Shown here in pieces: positions 6,076 to 7,016 of a stretch of DNA of 7,016 nucleotides (position 1 is its first letter; each line of letters opens with the position of its first letter). The position numbers and the translations under genes were made by a program. The DNA comes from Planctomycetota bacterium (lineage in GTDB: Bacteria; Planctomycetota; Planctomycetia; Pirellulales; UBA7805), in assembly GCA_030605285.1 (NCBI GenBank), contig JAUWIQ010000099.1, positions 1 to 7,016 on the forward strand, given 5' to 3'. Below the pieces are notes generated by a model. It saw nothing but the letters and a program-made list of their open reading frames with translations, was not told the origin of the DNA and did not search any database.

Positions 6076-7016
6076 ATGTCTTTTGCTGGATTTCATGTGG
6101 CCGCCTTTGAAAGCCGTCGCGCCGAGGAGTTGGCACGGCTTATCGAACGTCATGGTGGTCACTCCCATGTCAGTCCTTCGATGCGCGAAGTTCCTCTCGA
6201 TGACAATACCCAAGCGATTGACTTTGCCCATCGTTTGATCACTGCAGAAATTGATATGGTTATTTTGCTCACTGGGGTGGGCACTAAGTTGTTAGTCGAG
6301 GCTGTCGAGCGGCATGTCAATCGCGAACGTTTTCTTTCGGCCCTGACCGACACTACGACGGTTGCGCGGGGGCCCAAGCCCAAGGCGATGCTCAGAGAGT
6401 TAGGAATCATACCAACTTTTTGTGCAGCGGAGCCATATACCTGGCGTGAGATCTTGCAGACTTTGGACCAACATGTACCGCTGGCCGGGATGACCATCGC
6501 CTTACAGGAATATGGCGAGACAAATCCGAGGCTACTCGCAGGACTGGAAGCACGCGGGGCAACGGTACTACCAGTCCGGGTCTACCGCTGGGCACTGCCG
6601 GTCAATACAGAAGATCTCGAGAATAATATTCGAGAGATCGTCGCCGGCAACATCGACACGGTACTCTTCACCTCGGCGAATCAGGTTACAAACGTACTTC
6701 GGGTTGCGGAACAGATCGGTCTGACTGCCGAGTTCCATCAAGCACTCCACGGCGTCGTGGTGGCATCGATTGGCCCGACAACCAGTCAGCAGTTACGAAA
6801 ATGCGATCTCCCGGCAGATCTCGAACCTGGGCATCCTAAGATGGGTTCCCTCGTTGCTGAAACTGCAGAAAAAGCGGCTTCTTTGCTCGATCGGAAACGC
6901 AAGCTGCGGGCCGTGTTCAAGGCACGACCCCAGCGTGAGCTGCAGCAGGATCGTGCCGCCCCCTGGTATCAAAGCGTGTTGCTCAAGGCCTGTCGGAGGG
7001 AGGCGGTACCACGGAC
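6076..7016 (+). CDS. hemD: Uroporphyrinogen-III synthase, probably fused to uroporphyrinogen decarboxylase; 3' end outside window
   Basis: The frame is open for 313 codons to the right edge. Residues 1-275 show the two-lobed HemD fold sequence: LLTGVGTKLL (64-73), RGPKPKAMLRELG (98-110), EYGETNPRLLAGLEARGA (145-162), VYRWALP (169-175), DTVLFTSANQV (194-204), VVVASIGPTTS (227-237) and HPKMGSLV (253-260). HemD closes and isomerises hydroxymethylbilane to uroporphyrinogen III in the cytoplasm. After a charged linker (about 272-295) the sequence PWYQSVLLKACRREAVPR (296-313) resembles the extreme N-terminus of uroporphyrinogen decarboxylase HemE, compare FLKAARGE in Bacillus. The window ends just where the WxMRQAGR motif would follow. 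HemE removes four carboxyl groups from the HemD product. The ATG at 6076 fits HemD; a GTG at 6064 is in frame but inside the leader hairpin. Confidence 0.88.
   Translation, partial: MSFAGFHVAAFESRRAEELARLIERHGGHSHVSPSMREVPLDDNTQAIDFAHRLITAEIDMVILLTGVGTKLLVEAVERHVNRERFLSALTDTTTVARGPKPKAMLRELGIIPTFCAAEPYTWREILQTLDQHVPLAGMTIALQEYGETNPRLLAGLEARGATVLPVRVYRWALPVNTEDLENNIREIVAGNIDTVLFTSANQVTNVLRVAEQIGLTAEFHQALHGVVVASIGPTTSQQLRKCDLPADLEPGHPKMGSLVAETAEKAASLLDRKRKLRAVFKARPQRELQQDRAAPWYQSVLLKACRREAVPR

Noticed and set aside
1..7016. CRISPR arrays, tRNA or rRNA genes, insertion sequences, integrase or toxin-antitoxin genes
   Set aside because: Looked for on both strands by eye. No regularly spaced repeats, cloverleaf sequences, transposase motifs or long terminal inverted repeats were seen.

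Overview
The window reads as a piece of a bacterial chromosome of moderate GC content, most likely from the Planctomycetota. The reasons are the style of the long uncharacterised membrane-anchored protein at the left end, the secreted HExxH protease, the weak or absent Shine-Dalgarno signals before several genes, and the form of the HemD protein at the right end. This placement rests on family resemblance recalled from memory and on no search, so it is only moderately secure.

Layout from left to right. (1) A large partial gene on the minus strand (1-1346) starts inside the window and runs off its left edge. It encodes a two-helix membrane protein with a short coiled coil and a long soluble, acidic region. 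(2) A 471-base divergent intergenic region (1347-1817) follows. It holds a good sigma70-type promoter for the minus-strand gene with a palindrome in its spacer. It also holds a strongly initiated 13-codon ORF whose start codon sits in a hairpin loop just ahead of the next gene. (3) A plus-strand gene for an exported gluzincin-type metalloprotease (1818-2873) is followed by a terminator-like hairpin. (4) A tight two-gene minus-strand operon encodes a PlsC-type acyltransferase (3996-4595) and a CdsA-family CDP-diglyceride synthase (2965-3993), two consecutive steps of phospholipid synthesis. (5) A second divergent intergenic stretch (4596-5062) is mostly featureless, apart from a weak promoter candidate, a small dyad, a pair of direct repeats and a marginal small ORF. 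(6) A plus-strand GT2-family glycosyltransferase-like gene (5063-5929) has a degraded DxD motif. (7) After a leader with two hairpins comes a plus-strand hemD (uroporphyrinogen-III synthase, from 6076). It leaves the right edge apparently continuing into a uroporphyrinogen decarboxylase (HemE) domain.

The acyltransferase and cytidylyltransferase form a lipid module: lysophosphatidate to phosphatidate to CDP-diacylglycerol. HemD, and the HemE domain that seems fused to it, catalyse successive steps of tetrapyrrole synthesis. The protease and the long membrane protein are divergently arranged, but nothing in the sequence ties their functions together. I see no mobile element, CRISPR array, tRNA, rRNA or defence system. 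The most notable points are the probable HemD-HemE fusion, the GT2 protein lacking its metal-binding acidic residues, the CdsA paralogue with an altered signature, and the structured leaders before the protease and hemD.
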